A DNA stretch of 35,249 bases from Planctomycetota bacterium (GCA_020425605.1 JAGQRH010000037.1:1-35249); one strand, 5' to 3'. Positions 1 through 7,516 are shown, numbered from the stretch's first letter. Notes: generated from the sequence alone by a model not told the origin. Made by a program: numbers and translations.

Positions 1-435
1 GAAAGCTGCGAGCGCTGCCACGTCATGCGCCCCATGGCGACAGACATGCGCGACCCGGACAGCGACACGCTGGCGGCCCGGCACTTCCGCAACGGCTGGA
101 TCCCCAAAGATCAGTGCTACCAGTGCCACAGCGACTACGGGCTGGCGGGCGACATTGCGGCGAAAATGGAGGGCTACCGCCACCTCGCGCGCTACACCAC
201 AAGCACCTACGAAGAGCCGATCAAATTCAAAGGCCGCTTTAACAACAACAACTGCCTGAAGTGCCACGCGGGCACGCCGAAATGGGAGGGCGTTCAATCG
301 CACCAGACTGTGCGCCCGCGCCTGGAGGAAAGTTCGCTCTCGTGTCTGAACTGCCACGGGCGTGCTCACCCCACCCGGGCCGCACGTACACCCGGCAGCG
401 AAGATTATGAGCGGCTGATGGGAGACGAGAAATGA
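1..435 (+). CDS. NapC/NirT-like multiheme cytochrome c, 3' part (5' end outside window)
   Basis: The reading frame is open from base 1 and ends with TGA at 433-435, so the N-terminus is missing. Four heme c attachment motifs are visible: CERCH at the very start, then CYQCH, CLKCH and CLNCH. The first is followed two residues later by Met (CERCHVM), as in NapC/NirT/NrfH quinol dehydrogenases, where the first CxxCH lies just after an N-terminal membrane anchor. The GDIAAKMEGYRHLARY stretch resembles the amphipathic part of that family. I infer a membrane-anchored, periplasm-facing tetraheme cytochrome that passes electrons from the quinol pool to a periplasmic partner. The partner is not visible here. 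A small membrane protein is translationally coupled downstream (ATGA overlap). The family call is from motif pattern only; another multiheme cytochrome class is possible. Confidence 0.8.
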   Translation, partial: ESCERCHVMRPMATDMRDPDSDTLAARHFRNGWIPKDQCYQCHSDYGLAGDIAAKMEGYRHLARYTTSTYEEPIKFKGRFNNNNCLKCHAGTPKWEGVQSHQTVRPRLEESSLSCLNCHGRAHPTRAARTPGSEDYERLMGDEK

Positions 436-620
436 CCAGACTCCGCCTGCAGGCGTGGGCCGCAATCATCGCCCTGCTTATCACGGCCGCGTTCGCGATC
501 CACCCGGGCCCGTACGAGATGGCACTGTTCGTGTTCTTCGCCCAGCCGCTGTTCGTGATCGTCTTCATCAGTTACGGCTGGAGAGTCGCCAAGGACCTGC
601 GGTCCAAGGGCGTGATCTAG
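432..620 (+). CDS. Small two-helix membrane protein coupled to the cytochrome
   Basis: This is a 62-residue protein whose ATG overlaps the cytochrome stop codon by four bases (ATGA at 432-435), which implies translational coupling. It has two hydrophobic segments, about residues 8-24 and 29-48, separated by a short loop with HPGPYE, and a basic C-terminus (RVAKDLRSKGVI). I do not recognise the family. Its size, topology and coupling suggest a small subunit or assembly partner of the cytochrome, by inference only. The stop codon (TAG, 618-620) shares the palindrome CTAG with the stop of the convergent gene on the other strand. Confidence 0.65.
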   Translation: MTRLRLQAWAAIIALLITAAFAIHPGPYEMALFVFFAQPLFVIVFISYGWRVAKDLRSKGVI

Positions 621-1189
621 AACCAGATCCACCAGATGAGCAGGGCCAGCGGTACCAGAACAGACAGCGCCAGCAGGGCGTACTGTCCGGCGCTGAGGGC
701 GAGCCAGAAAGCAAACGCGCGTTTGTCGGGGCCGGTCGCTTTCGGCACTTCTTCAGACAGGCCGAGCTTGCGGCGCATGTCATTGATGTCCGTGGCAAGC
801 AGTTCCTCGGTGTATTCGCTGCCATAGAGGTTGGTGCTGTGACGCCCGCGGATGAACGCGCGGTAGACGCGGCGCGGTGCGAACGGCAGGGCAAAGCCCA
901 TCGCGAACAGGTTCAGCACCCAGCCGGCCCAGAACTTGCGGCAACCGGTCGCGATTTCCCATGCGCCGATTTCGCCCTCGCCGATGGGCGTGGCCTGATA
1001 GCCGGTCAGCACGTGGTGCAGGTCGTGGAACGGGATCGCCGCGCGGCGCGTCTTTGTGGATGGAAAGGCCAGGTAGATCGGCCCGAACTTGAAGTGAACG
1101 AACTTGTCAATGTAAGCGGCCGTTGAGAAGCCATTTGCCTCAAGGTAGGCATCGCGCCCGTCGCGCAGTGATGTAGTCAGGGAAGTCAT
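617..1189 (-). CDS. Coq4-like protein with C-terminal membrane helix
   Basis: I chose the ATG at 1189, giving 190 residues, because AAAAGGGGG lies about six bases upstream; the longer open frame upstream has no such support. Residues 55-71 contain HDLHH followed by eleven residues and Glu, an exact match to the HDxxHx11E metal-binding signature of COQ4. Known COQ4 proteins act in ubiquinone biosynthesis, recently described as an oxidative decarboxylase of the ring C1. The C-terminus carries a strong hydrophobic segment (about residues 165-190, ending LALLIWWIWF), and another hydrophobic stretch lies near residues 88-102, so the protein is probably membrane-bound. It is convergent with the cytochrome operon. 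The motif is clear; the reaction in this organism is not known, and I see no other ubiquinone gene in the window. Confidence 0.7.
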   Translation of the reverse strand: MTSLTTSLRDGRDAYLEANGFSTAAYIDKFVHFKFGPIYLAFPSTKTRRAAIPFHDLHHVLTGYQATPIGEGEIGAWEIATGCRKFWAGWVLNLFAMGFALPFAPRRVYRAFIRGRHSTNLYGSEYTEELLATDINDMRRKLGLSEEVPKATGPDKRAFAFWLALSAGQYALLALSVLVPLALLIWWIWF

Positions 1190-1244
1190 GGCACACCCCC
1201 TTTTCCGCCATAAGAACAGTCGAGGGGCCAAGGGGCTTCCTGTA

Positions 1245-1700
1245 TTACGGCCCTGACAAAGAGGAATCCCGGTCAGCGTCCCAAGGCCCAAACATCGAAC
1301 CTCCAAACGGCATCGGGGCAACCCCTCCAGGCGGAACGATGCGCATCTCATGAGCCTTCGATGGGTTATCCCAATCAAGTTCTGAGTCAGCGGAAGAAGC
1401 GTGACTCGGAAAACCAAATCCCGCCTCAACCGGCACCGATAGCTCAAAATGAATCGGTGTTCGGATGGCACCCCAATCCGAGACCTCGCACGGACAGAAC
1501 CCGCGACTGTAGTAGCCCACTCGGTCGGTACGACGCTCCGTTGGCACCTTCGTAAACGTCGCCATCTGCAACGGTTCTGGAATTGCGACCTCGGGGAATG
1601 AGTTGTCAGAAGCTGCTAGTCGTCCGGCCAACCAAACATCGGCCGCCGCCAGCATGGCAATCATCGAGAGAGCTATCAGATGTCCCCGGCGCAGCTTCAT
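1245..1700 (-). CDS. Small exported protein with PMPFG-SMFGPWD C-terminus
   Basis: The 151-residue protein starts at the ATG at 1700, which overlaps the TGA of the upstream lipoprotein gene (TGATG), so the two are translationally coupled. The N-terminus (MKLRRGHLIALSMIAMLAAA) is a signal peptide or membrane anchor. The mature part has a CPCE motif that could be redox-active or bind metal. The C-terminal 45 residues, from an IHFELSV strand through PMPFGGSMFGPWD near residues 129-141, match the end of the upstream lipoprotein. I do not recognise the family. The shared module suggests the pair arose by duplication of a C-terminal domain and acts at the same place in the envelope. Confidence 0.6.
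   Translation of the reverse strand: MKLRRGHLIALSMIAMLAAADVWLAGRLAASDNSFPEVAIPEPLQMATFTKVPTERRTDRVGYYSRGFCPCEVSDWGAIRTPIHFELSVPVEAGFGFPSHASSADSELDWDNPSKAHEMRIVPPGGVAPMPFGGSMFGPWDADRDSSLSGP
1278..1316 (-). repeat. C-terminal module copy 1 (PMPFGGSMFGPWD codons)
   Basis: These 39 bases encode a 13-residue motif identical to the motif at 1727-1765 except for one residue (G for D). The matching DNA is only partly conserved at third codon positions, which points to selection on the protein, not a recent copy. Confidence 0.75.
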
Positions 1701-2512
1701 CAGGGTGTTTCTCTCTCTAGGCCCGTGTCCCACGGGCCGAACATCGAATCGCCGAAAGGCATCGGCTCGACCCCACTGCCTATCGGGAATCCAGCGACCT
1801 TGATGCGATAGGTACCGGATTCTTTTGCACTTTGGATACGGACCTCCAACTCGTAATGCAGCGCTTCACCATCGAGCGAGGCTGCGTTTCGTTCGCCCGC
1901 ATCGATAGCGTCAAGCAGATTGCCCGCCCAGTTGTTTCCCTCACGGGACAGTTTCCGCAATTCGTCGACTCGCCGGGTGGTGTCCCAGCCTCGCCAGTCC
2001 GCCGCCGTTCGCCCGTCAACTCGCGGTGCACCCAGACCAGTTAGCAAGTCGTCTACTTCGGCTGCGTTGGTAAACGGATCACGGGCCAGCTCCGGCTCAT
2101 CCGCCGCCTCAACGTCGACGACAGCAGCTCGTAATCCGTCGCCGAGCTCACGGACCTCTTCGCGAGTCAGGTATCCTTTTGCTAGTAACTTGAGCGCTTC
2201 GGCCGCCCACTGGTTGCCCTTGAACGCCAAGTAGCGCAGTACGCGCTTTCTATCGTTGTTCGACATCCTGTCCCACCGGTCAATACGGAGTGCCATTGCG
2301 AGGCGCGAAGGCTCGGCCTCGGACGCCTCTTCCTTTGCGGCATCATCCACCAGGTTGCCGAGCGTTCTGGCCTCGGGGCCAGGCTCAGATGTGACTGTCA
2401 GCCCGTCGGAGCCGAGGGTGGTCTTCGTCGGCTCCTGTTGCGTGCAATGGTGCGATGCGCATCCCGATACGAACAGGCCTAGCGCAATGACCGGAAGGAC
2501 TACCGCCTTCAT
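1700..2512 (-). CDS. Lipoprotein with two helical repeats and PMPFG-SMFGPWD C-terminus
   Basis: The protein has 270 residues from ATG at 2512, with a good ribosome-binding site (GAGGTG) just upstream. The N-terminus is a lipoprotein signal peptide with lipobox VSGC (Cys18). Two similar helical segments follow, about residues 75-120 and 163-205; each has a W-D, a Leu-rich helix, G-N-x-W-A and a Leu-Leu helix. The C-terminal module (LHYELEV through PMPFGDSMFGPWD, residues about 220-262) is shared with the next gene, whose ATG overlaps this stop codon. I do not recognise the family. It is probably anchored in the inner or outer membrane on the periplasmic side. A 7-bp inverted repeat lies 30 bases before the start. 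Confidence 0.65.
   Translation of the reverse strand: MKAVVLPVIALGLFVSGCASHHCTQQEPTKTTLGSDGLTVTSEPGPEARTLGNLVDDAAKEEASEAEPSRLAMALRIDRWDRMSNNDRKRVLRYLAFKGNQWAAEALKLLAKGYLTREEVRELGDGLRAAVVDVEAADEPELARDPFTNAAEVDDLLTGLGAPRVDGRTAADWRGWDTTRRVDELRKLSREGNNWAGNLLDAIDAGERNAASLDGEALHYELEVRIQSAKESGTYRIKVAGFPIGSGVEPMPFGDSMFGPWDTGLERETP
1727..1765 (-). repeat. C-terminal module copy 2 (PMPFGDSMFGPWD codons)
   Basis: This is the second copy of the 13-residue motif, at the end of the upstream lipoprotein gene. In both proteins the motif lies 8-10 residues before the C-terminus and is preceded by an H-F/Y-E-L beta-strand about 30 residues earlier. Confidence 0.75.
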
Positions 2513-2541
2513 GCTTCACCTCAGGCAGGGGCATCAGGGAA

Positions 2542-2558
2542 AGTTCATGCTATGAACT
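2542..2558. promoter_or_regulatory. Inverted repeat upstream of lipoprotein pair
   Basis: AGTTCAT and ATGAACT form a perfect 7-bp inverted repeat with a 3-base centre. It lies 30-46 bases before the ATG at 2512, where a promoter or operator for the minus-strand lipoprotein pair would be expected. A weak minus-strand TTGAAG lies further upstream at about 2565-2570. An operator role is inference. Confidence 0.3.
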
Positions 2559-2588
2559 CGGCGACTTCAAACCGAACTAATTTCCGCG

Positions 2589-4070
2589 CTACTCAGTGAT
2601 GCGGGCGTCGAGGATGCGCTCCAGCCGCTTGGGGTCGCGGCGCAGTCCGATGGTCTTGCCCTTGCTTACGTGCACGAGTCCCGGCTTAGAGCCCTTCGGC
2701 TTGTGCACGTGCTTGATCGGCGCGACGTGCACGTCGACTCGGCTGGCGTCTTTCAGCTTGCTGAAGTGGGTGCACAGCTCGGCCGCCTCCAGCACGCTCT
2801 CCTGCGGCGGGTCCTTGCGCCCGCCGGTGCGCAGGACCGTGTGGCTGCCGGGGTAGCCCTCGATATGGAAGAACCAGTCGTTGCCGGCCGCGAGCTTGGT
2901 GGTCAGATAGTCGTTGCCTGCGTCGCTCTTGCCGACCCAGATTTCTAGCCCGTCCGCGGTCTTGTACCGCCGGGGCATCATTCGTCCTGGGACGGGCTTT
3001 CGTTCAGATTTTTTTTTTGGCGGCCTTTTCGGCTCGTCCTTGGGGCAATGTTTGTCGCAGAGCTCTTTGACTAACGGCCGCTCAGCGAAATCACACAGCC
3101 CCTCGTAGTCGTGCGTGGCACCCAGTTCAGCCTGTAGCTTCAGGATGTCGGCCACATGTGACTTCGTGATCTCAAGATGCTGGCCGAGCATGTTCGTGCC
3201 GATCAGCCCCTTGTGGTACTTCTTGAAATAGCGGTCCAGGTTCTCGCCTGGCGTGAGCTTGGGATCGAGCGGGATCTTCACCTCTTCGCCAGTCTCGTAG
3301 TCCCGCGCCGTGACGTGCGTGTCACCTTCGCGCACATTGGTCATCACTTGCTTCAGGAGTTCGCCGTAGCGCTTCTTGTCGCGAGCATCCTTGGCGTCCT
3401 GCAACTCTACGGCGATCTTGTCCGTGCGGCGCGTCGCAAACGCCAGCTCTTTGGCCAAAGCACTCTCGAGCCGATGACGCAACTCATGCGCCTTGAGCTT
3501 TCCGGCTTCCTTCGCGTAATGCGCGGCCAGCTTGTCCAGGAACTGACCGTCTTCGCCCGCTGTCCACCGGTCCTCACCTTCGCCCGCATTCTCGGGCTTC
3601 GGCGGGTTCTGCCAGCTCTCACCGACGGCCGTACCGGAGTCCTTGAGCGCCGCCCGCACCTTGCCGTCAGCGTCCAGCGCGTAGAGGTTGCTGCGCGGGC
3701 CCATCAGGCTCAACACGAGCTCGAACGTGCCTTCTTTCCCCTCAATCATGAGCGAGGCGAGTCGGTCGTCGTTCACCAGCCGCACGCCGGCCAACCTGCC
3801 CCGCGCAAGGCGCGCCTTCAGAAAGGCTGCGAAATCTGGCGGCCAGGGCGGTGCCGTCGGCGCGTCGTTCAGGACGCCAATGCGACCGAGCTTTGCGTGA
3901 GTGCTCATCACCAGCCAGATCTTGTTGCCGGACTCGGCCTCGTCGTCCCAGCCGTACAGCTCGAGCACGAGGGTGTCGTCGTCGGGCTGCACGAGGCGCT
4001 GCACACGACGGCCGACAATCATCGGCTCGAGCAGGCGGATACTGCGTCGCATTTCGGCAAGGGACAGCAT
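2589..4070 (-). CDS. rqcH: NFACT-family protein (RqcH/Fbp type)
   Basis: The 493-residue protein starts at ATG 4070, where the family N-terminus (LAEMRRSIRLLEP...VGRRVQRLVQP) begins; the open frame extends upstream into mutM but those residues do not look like the family. The N-terminal NFACT-N region is followed by a charged helical, probably coiled-coil, region (about residues 190-330). A Lys/Pro linker and the C-terminal NFACT-R domain come next, with WFHIEGYPGSHTVLR and a KPKGSKPGLVHV block typical of the family. RqcH binds obstructed 50S subunits with peptidyl-tRNA and directs alanine tailing in ribosome quality control; other members were described as fibronectin-binding proteins. It is shorter than the roughly 570 residues of the Bacillus protein. 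A run of ten A bases lies in the linker codons (3009-3018). It sits 65 bases downstream of mutM, probably co-transcribed. Confidence 0.85.
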   Translation of the reverse strand: MLSLAEMRRSIRLLEPMIVGRRVQRLVQPDDDTLVLELYGWDDEAESGNKIWLVMSTHAKLGRIGVLNDAPTAPPWPPDFAAFLKARLARGRLAGVRLVNDDRLASLMIEGKEGTFELVLSLMGPRSNLYALDADGKVRAALKDSGTAVGESWQNPPKPENAGEGEDRWTAGEDGQFLDKLAAHYAKEAGKLKAHELRHRLESALAKELAFATRRTDKIAVELQDAKDARDKKRYGELLKQVMTNVREGDTHVTARDYETGEEVKIPLDPKLTPGENLDRYFKKYHKGLIGTNMLGQHLEITKSHVADILKLQAELGATHDYEGLCDFAERPLVKELCDKHCPKDEPKRPPKKKSERKPVPGRMMPRRYKTADGLEIWVGKSDAGNDYLTTKLAAGNDWFFHIEGYPGSHTVLRTGGRKDPPQESVLEAAELCTHFSKLKDASRVDVHVAPIKHVHKPKGSKPGLVHVSKGKTIGLRRDPKRLERILDARITE

Positions 4071-4135
4071 GGGCACCGTAGTTTGGACTGCGGAGCTTAC
4101 GAACGGGACGCATTGCTGACCACTGGCCCGCATGG

Positions 4136-5011
4136 CTACTTCTGACACACCCTGCAGAAATGGGTGCCCCGCTGGCCCAGAGTGATCTTGCGGATTGGCG
4201 CACCGCAGACCCGGCAGGGCTCGCCTTTGCGGGCGTAGACCTGCCGCTCGTCCTGATATGCACCGTCTGCGCCGTCCGGGCTGATGTAGTCGCTTATGCT
4301 GCTCCCGCCGGTTTCGATGCTGCGAGCCATGACTTTGCGGATGTTTTGCGCCAGGGCATCACAATCCGCACGAGTCAGTTTGCCGGCCTTGCGAGTTGGC
4401 CGGACGCCGCTCAGGAACAGGGCCTCGTCGGCGTAAATGTTGCCGACGCCCGCAAGTATCGATTGGTCGAGCAGCAGGTTCTTGGCCGCAACCGTTTTCT
4501 TGCGGCTGGCCGCCCAGAGAATTTCGCCAGTTGCTTCCAGTGCGTCGGGGCCGAGTCGATTCAGCCGTTCATCGGTTTCGCCCGGCGCAATCCACTTCAC
4601 CTTGCCGAACTTGCGCACGTCGCGGAACCAGACTTCCGGCCCTCCGTCCTTGAATCCAAGCCGCAGGTGCGTGTGCGAATCCGGCTTGAAGATCGACTGC
4701 TCTTCGGGCCTGAGGCTCGCGCGCGAGGTGCTGCTCAACAGGCGCAGGCTGGAGCTGCCCTGCACGAACAACTGGCCGGTCATGCCCAGGTGCAACAGCA
4801 GGCGCGAACCGTCATCCAGCGCCGCAACGAGATACTTCCCGTGCCGCTCCAGCGCGGCAACCGTGCGCCCATTCAGCCGACGCTTCAGCTCCGGTGGCTT
4901 CGTGAGGAAGAAATAGCTGTCGGCTGTCATGTGCACGGCCGCAATCGTCCGCCCCACGAACTTGGGCGATATCTTGCGGCGCGTGACCTCGACTTCCGGC
5001 AGCTCAGGCAT
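4136..5011 (-). CDS. mutM: Formamidopyrimidine-DNA glycosylase
   Basis: The 291-residue protein is the base-excision repair enzyme that removes oxidised purines such as 8-oxoguanine and cleaves the resulting abasic site. The N-terminus MPELPEVEVTRR provides the catalytic Pro (after Met removal) and Glu3. RHGKYL carries the conserved Lys of the beta-hairpin loop, and the LDQSILAGVGNIYADEALF block is the helix-two-turn-helix. The C-terminus is a complete zinc finger, CRVC-x16-CRVC, including the QRGTHFC recognition segment. An unusual Ser/Leu-rich insertion lies near residues 85-110. The start is fixed by the invariant MPELPEVE. The following gene is the RqcH-like gene. Confidence 0.96.
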   Translation of the reverse strand: MPELPEVEVTRRKISPKFVGRTIAAVHMTADSYFFLTKPPELKRRLNGRTVAALERHGKYLVAALDDGSRLLLHLGMTGQLFVQGSSSLRLLSSTSRASLRPEEQSIFKPDSHTHLRLGFKDGGPEVWFRDVRKFGKVKWIAPGETDERLNRLGPDALEATGEILWAASRKKTVAAKNLLLDQSILAGVGNIYADEALFLSGVRPTRKAGKLTRADCDALAQNIRKVMARSIETGGSSISDYISPDGADGAYQDERQVYARKGEPCRVCGAPIRKITLGQRGTHFCRVCQK

Positions 5012-5022
5012 GCACAGGTTTT

Positions 5023-5087
5023 AGCCACGGACTGGAGTACAGGCCAATTGCGGTTTCCTCCGTGACCCTCCGTGTAACTCCGTGGCT
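5023..5087. repeat. Short repeat island: inverted repeat with three CTCCGTG units 10 bp apart
   Basis: The island lies between the divergent mutM and ABC transporter genes. AGCCACGGA (5023-5031) and TCCGTGGCT (5079-5087) are perfect 9-bp inverted arms. Inside, CTCCGTG occurs at 5058-5064, 5068-5074 and 5078-5084, exactly ten bases apart. The layout resembles dispersed intergenic repeat families. No second copy occurs in this window, so the family status is inference. It may also affect expression of either neighbour. Confidence 0.6.
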
Positions 5088-5107
5088 TCTTCTGTTAAGA
5101 ACCGGAC

Positions 5108-6925
5108 ATGGCTGATGACCTGACGATCAAGGACATCGATCGCCCCATGCGGCGGCTGTTTGCCTACCTGCGCCCGATGCGAGGGCGGCTCGGTGCAAGC
5201 GTCGGGTCAAGCGTCTGCAACAAGGTGCTGGACCTTGCGCCACCGATCCTGGTGGCATGGCTGATCGACAGCGTCACCGGCCACGCGCCGATCTGGATGC
5301 GCGCGAGCCTCGGCCTGACCACCACGATGGGGCAAATCGTGTTCATCGCGGTGCTGACCATCGTGATCTTCGCGCTCGAAAGCTTGTCCCAGTGGGGCTA
5401 CTCATATGGCTACATGACGGTCAGCCAGGACATGCAACACAACCTGCGCATTGACGCCTACTCGCGCATGCAGGACCGCGAGATCCGCTTTTTCGAGGAG
5501 CACCGGCTGGGCAAGACGCTCGCGATGCTGAACGACGACGTCAACCAGCTCGAACGCTTCTTCAACAGCGCATTCAATGAGATCGTCCAGCTGGTGGTGC
5601 TGATCCTGTTCGCCGGCGCGGTCATGATCAGCATTGAGCCGACGCTCGCGCTGGTCGGGCTGGTCACGATCCCGATCGTCGTGGCCGGCAGCCTGAAATT
5701 CAGCAAGATGCTTGAGCCGCGCTACAAAGGCGTGCGCGAGGCCGTCGGCGAAGTCGCGGCGCGACTCGAAAACAACATCGCCGGCATTCTGGTCATCAAG
5801 TCCTTCACGGCCGAAAAGTACGAGTCCGACCGTGTCCGCGACGCCAGCGACAGCTACCGCACCGCCAATCGCAATGCCATCAAGCTCTCGGCCGTGTTCG
5901 TTCCGGTCATACGGATGGCGATCGCGCTCGGATTCGCGTCGGTCATCGTGCTCGGCGGCTGGTGGGTCACGCGCGGGCAGATGTCAGCCGGTGAGCTAGT
6001 GTTGTTCTGCATGATGATCCAGCGCCTGCTGTGGCCGCTGACGCGCCTCGGCAGCACGTTTGACGAGTACCAGCGCGCGCGGGCCAGCGCCACACGAATC
6101 TTCGGGCTGCTGGATACACCCAGCCGCGTGCAGGACCCGGCCCAGCCGGAGCCAATGGAGCGCGCCAACGGCGAGGTCGAGTTCGACAACGTGCAGTTCA
6201 AGTACCGCGACCGCGAGCCGGTGTTGAACGGCCTCACGCTGAACGTGAAGGCCGGCGAGATGATCGGCATCGCGGGCACCACCGGCGCTGGCAAGAGCAC
6301 GCTGATCAAGCTGCTGCTGCGCCTGTATGACGTGAATGAGGGCGCGATTCGCATCGACGGTGTGGACATCCGCAGGCTCGCGCAGCACGACCTGCGTCGC
6401 CAGATCGCGTTGGTCAGCCAGGACGTGTTCCTTTTCCACGGAACGATCCGCGAGAACATCGCCTACCCGGGTGTGGACGTGACGGACGAGCAGGTCGAAG
6501 TGGCCAGCAAACACGCACAGTTCCACGACTTCGTGACCAGCCTGCCCGGCGGCTACGAGACCATCGTCGGCGAGCGCGGAATCAAGCTCAGCGGCGGCCA
6601 GCGCCAGCGGCTCAGCATCGCACGAGCGCTGCTCAAGAACGCGCCGATTCTCGTGCTGGACGAAGCCACCAGCAGCGTCGACACCGAGACTGAGCGCATG
6701 ATCCAGCAGAATCTCGAAGAGCTCACGGCCGGACGCACGGCGCTGGTGATCGCCCACCGGCTCAGCACAATCCGCCGCGCCGACCGCATCATCGTGATCA
6801 AGGACGGTCGCGTGGATGAAGAAGGCCACCACGACGACCTGATCGAGAAAGGCGGCACCTACGCCGACCTGTGGGCCGTCCAGAGTGGAGCAGTCGAGTC
6901 GCCTGCGAACTCGATCAGCTCTTGA
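5108..6925 (+). CDS. ABC exporter half-transporter (MsbA-like)
   Basis: The 605-residue protein fuses an N-terminal six-helix type I exporter membrane domain (about residues 20-320) to a nucleotide-binding domain. That domain has Walker A GTTGAGKST, Q-loop VSQDVF, signature LSGGQRQR, Walker B ILVLDEATSSVD and switch histidine IAHRLST. It would work as a homodimer in the inner membrane, exporting a lipid, peptide or drug in exchange for ATP hydrolysis. The layout fits MsbA, multidrug and lipid-flippase families, and the sequence alone does not reveal the substrate. It has no accessory peptidase domain. The start ATG at 5108 follows the repeat island. The gene stands alone; the next gene seems to have its own promoter overlapping this stop codon. 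Confidence 0.92.
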   Translation: MADDLTIKDIDRPMRRLFAYLRPMRGRLGASVGSSVCNKVLDLAPPILVAWLIDSVTGHAPIWMRASLGLTTTMGQIVFIAVLTIVIFALESLSQWGYSYGYMTVSQDMQHNLRIDAYSRMQDREIRFFEEHRLGKTLAMLNDDVNQLERFFNSAFNEIVQLVVLILFAGAVMISIEPTLALVGLVTIPIVVAGSLKFSKMLEPRYKGVREAVGEVAARLENNIAGILVIKSFTAEKYESDRVRDASDSYRTANRNAIKLSAVFVPVIRMAIALGFASVIVLGGWWVTRGQMSAGELVLFCMMIQRLLWPLTRLGSTFDEYQRARASATRIFGLLDTPSRVQDPAQPEPMERANGEVEFDNVQFKYRDREPVLNGLTLNVKAGEMIGIAGTTGAGKSTLIKLLLRLYDVNEGAIRIDGVDIRRLAQHDLRRQIALVSQDVFLFHGTIRENIAYPGVDVTDEQVEVASKHAQFHDFVTSLPGGYETIVGERGIKLSGGQRQRLSIARALLKNAPILVLDEATSSVDTETERMIQQNLEELTAGRTALVIAHRLSTIRRADRIIVIKDGRVDEEGHHDDLIEKGGTYADLWAVQSGAVESPANSISS

Positions 6926-6949
6926 CGCGTCAATAGTACACTGTAGTAT
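6922..6949 (+). promoter_or_regulatory. Putative promoter with palindromic -35 region
   Basis: TTGACG (6922-6927), a 16-base spacer and TAGTAT (6944-6949) resemble a sigma-70 promoter for the HAD-like gene. The -35 overlaps the ABC transporter stop codon. The -35 is part of a perfect 12-bp palindrome, TTGACGCGTCAA (6922-6933), which could be an operator. Confidence 0.4.
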
Positions 6950-6969
6950 CCCTGTCGAAGGATGAAGCT

Positions 6970-7458
6970 ATGACAGAGATACTTGGATTGGATATCGGCC
7001 GGGTGATCATCTCCGGCGGCAGCGGTGCGGACGACACCGACTTCCACACGGGCGACCACCTGCGCACGCCTGCGATGCCCGGCGCGCTGGAGGGCATACG
7101 CAGGCTCGTACGGGACCGTTTCGGCGATCGCGTCCACCTGATCAGCAAGTGCTACCCACGGATTGAGGGGCGCACGCGCGAGTGGCTTGCCCACATGAAG
7201 TTCGCCGACGTCACAGGCGTCGGGCCGGAACGCTGGCACTTCTGCAAGGAACGCAATGAGAAGGGCCCGCTCTGCGAGGCCCTCGGCATCACGCACTTTG
7301 TCGACGACCGACTTGAGAACCTGCAGTACGGGGCCGAAGTCGGTGTGGCGAACCTCTACTGGTTCGCCCCCGACGATGAGCCAGTGCCTGAAGGCTCACC
7401 GCAGACCACCCGTGTGAAGTCCTGGGCCGAGCTCGTCGCAGCCCTGGCCTCCTCCTGA
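6970..7458 (+). CDS. HAD-superfamily-like protein with altered motif I
   Basis: The 162-residue protein starts at ATG 6970, with AAGGATG nearby as ribosome-binding site. Motif I is LDIGRVI (Asp8), motif II LISK (residues 57-60) and motif IV FVDDR (110-114), in the order of haloacid dehalogenase-fold enzymes; Lys93 or Lys98 may be the motif III Lys. The residue two after the nucleophile, normally the general acid Asp of HAD phosphatases, is Gly10. A His/Asp-rich segment (DDTDFHTGDH) forms the start of a small cap. Similar stand-alone proteins exist, but I know of no characterised function. It could be a phosphatase variant or a non-phosphatase HAD protein. Confidence 0.7.
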   Translation: MTEILGLDIGRVIISGGSGADDTDFHTGDHLRTPAMPGALEGIRRLVRDRFGDRVHLISKCYPRIEGRTREWLAHMKFADVTGVGPERWHFCKERNEKGPLCEALGITHFVDDRLENLQYGAEVGVANLYWFAPDDEPVPEGSPQTTRVKSWAELVAALASS

Positions 7459-7516
7459 TCGCCGCACGACTTCCGTCGAGAGTCTCTTGCCACTAAACTC
7501 GGCGCGGAGGATTCCC

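Noticed and set aside
3177..4145. A 322-codon plus-strand open frame antisense to the RqcH-like gene
   Set aside because: It is a mirror of the conserved gene in a GC-rich genome and has no start signal.
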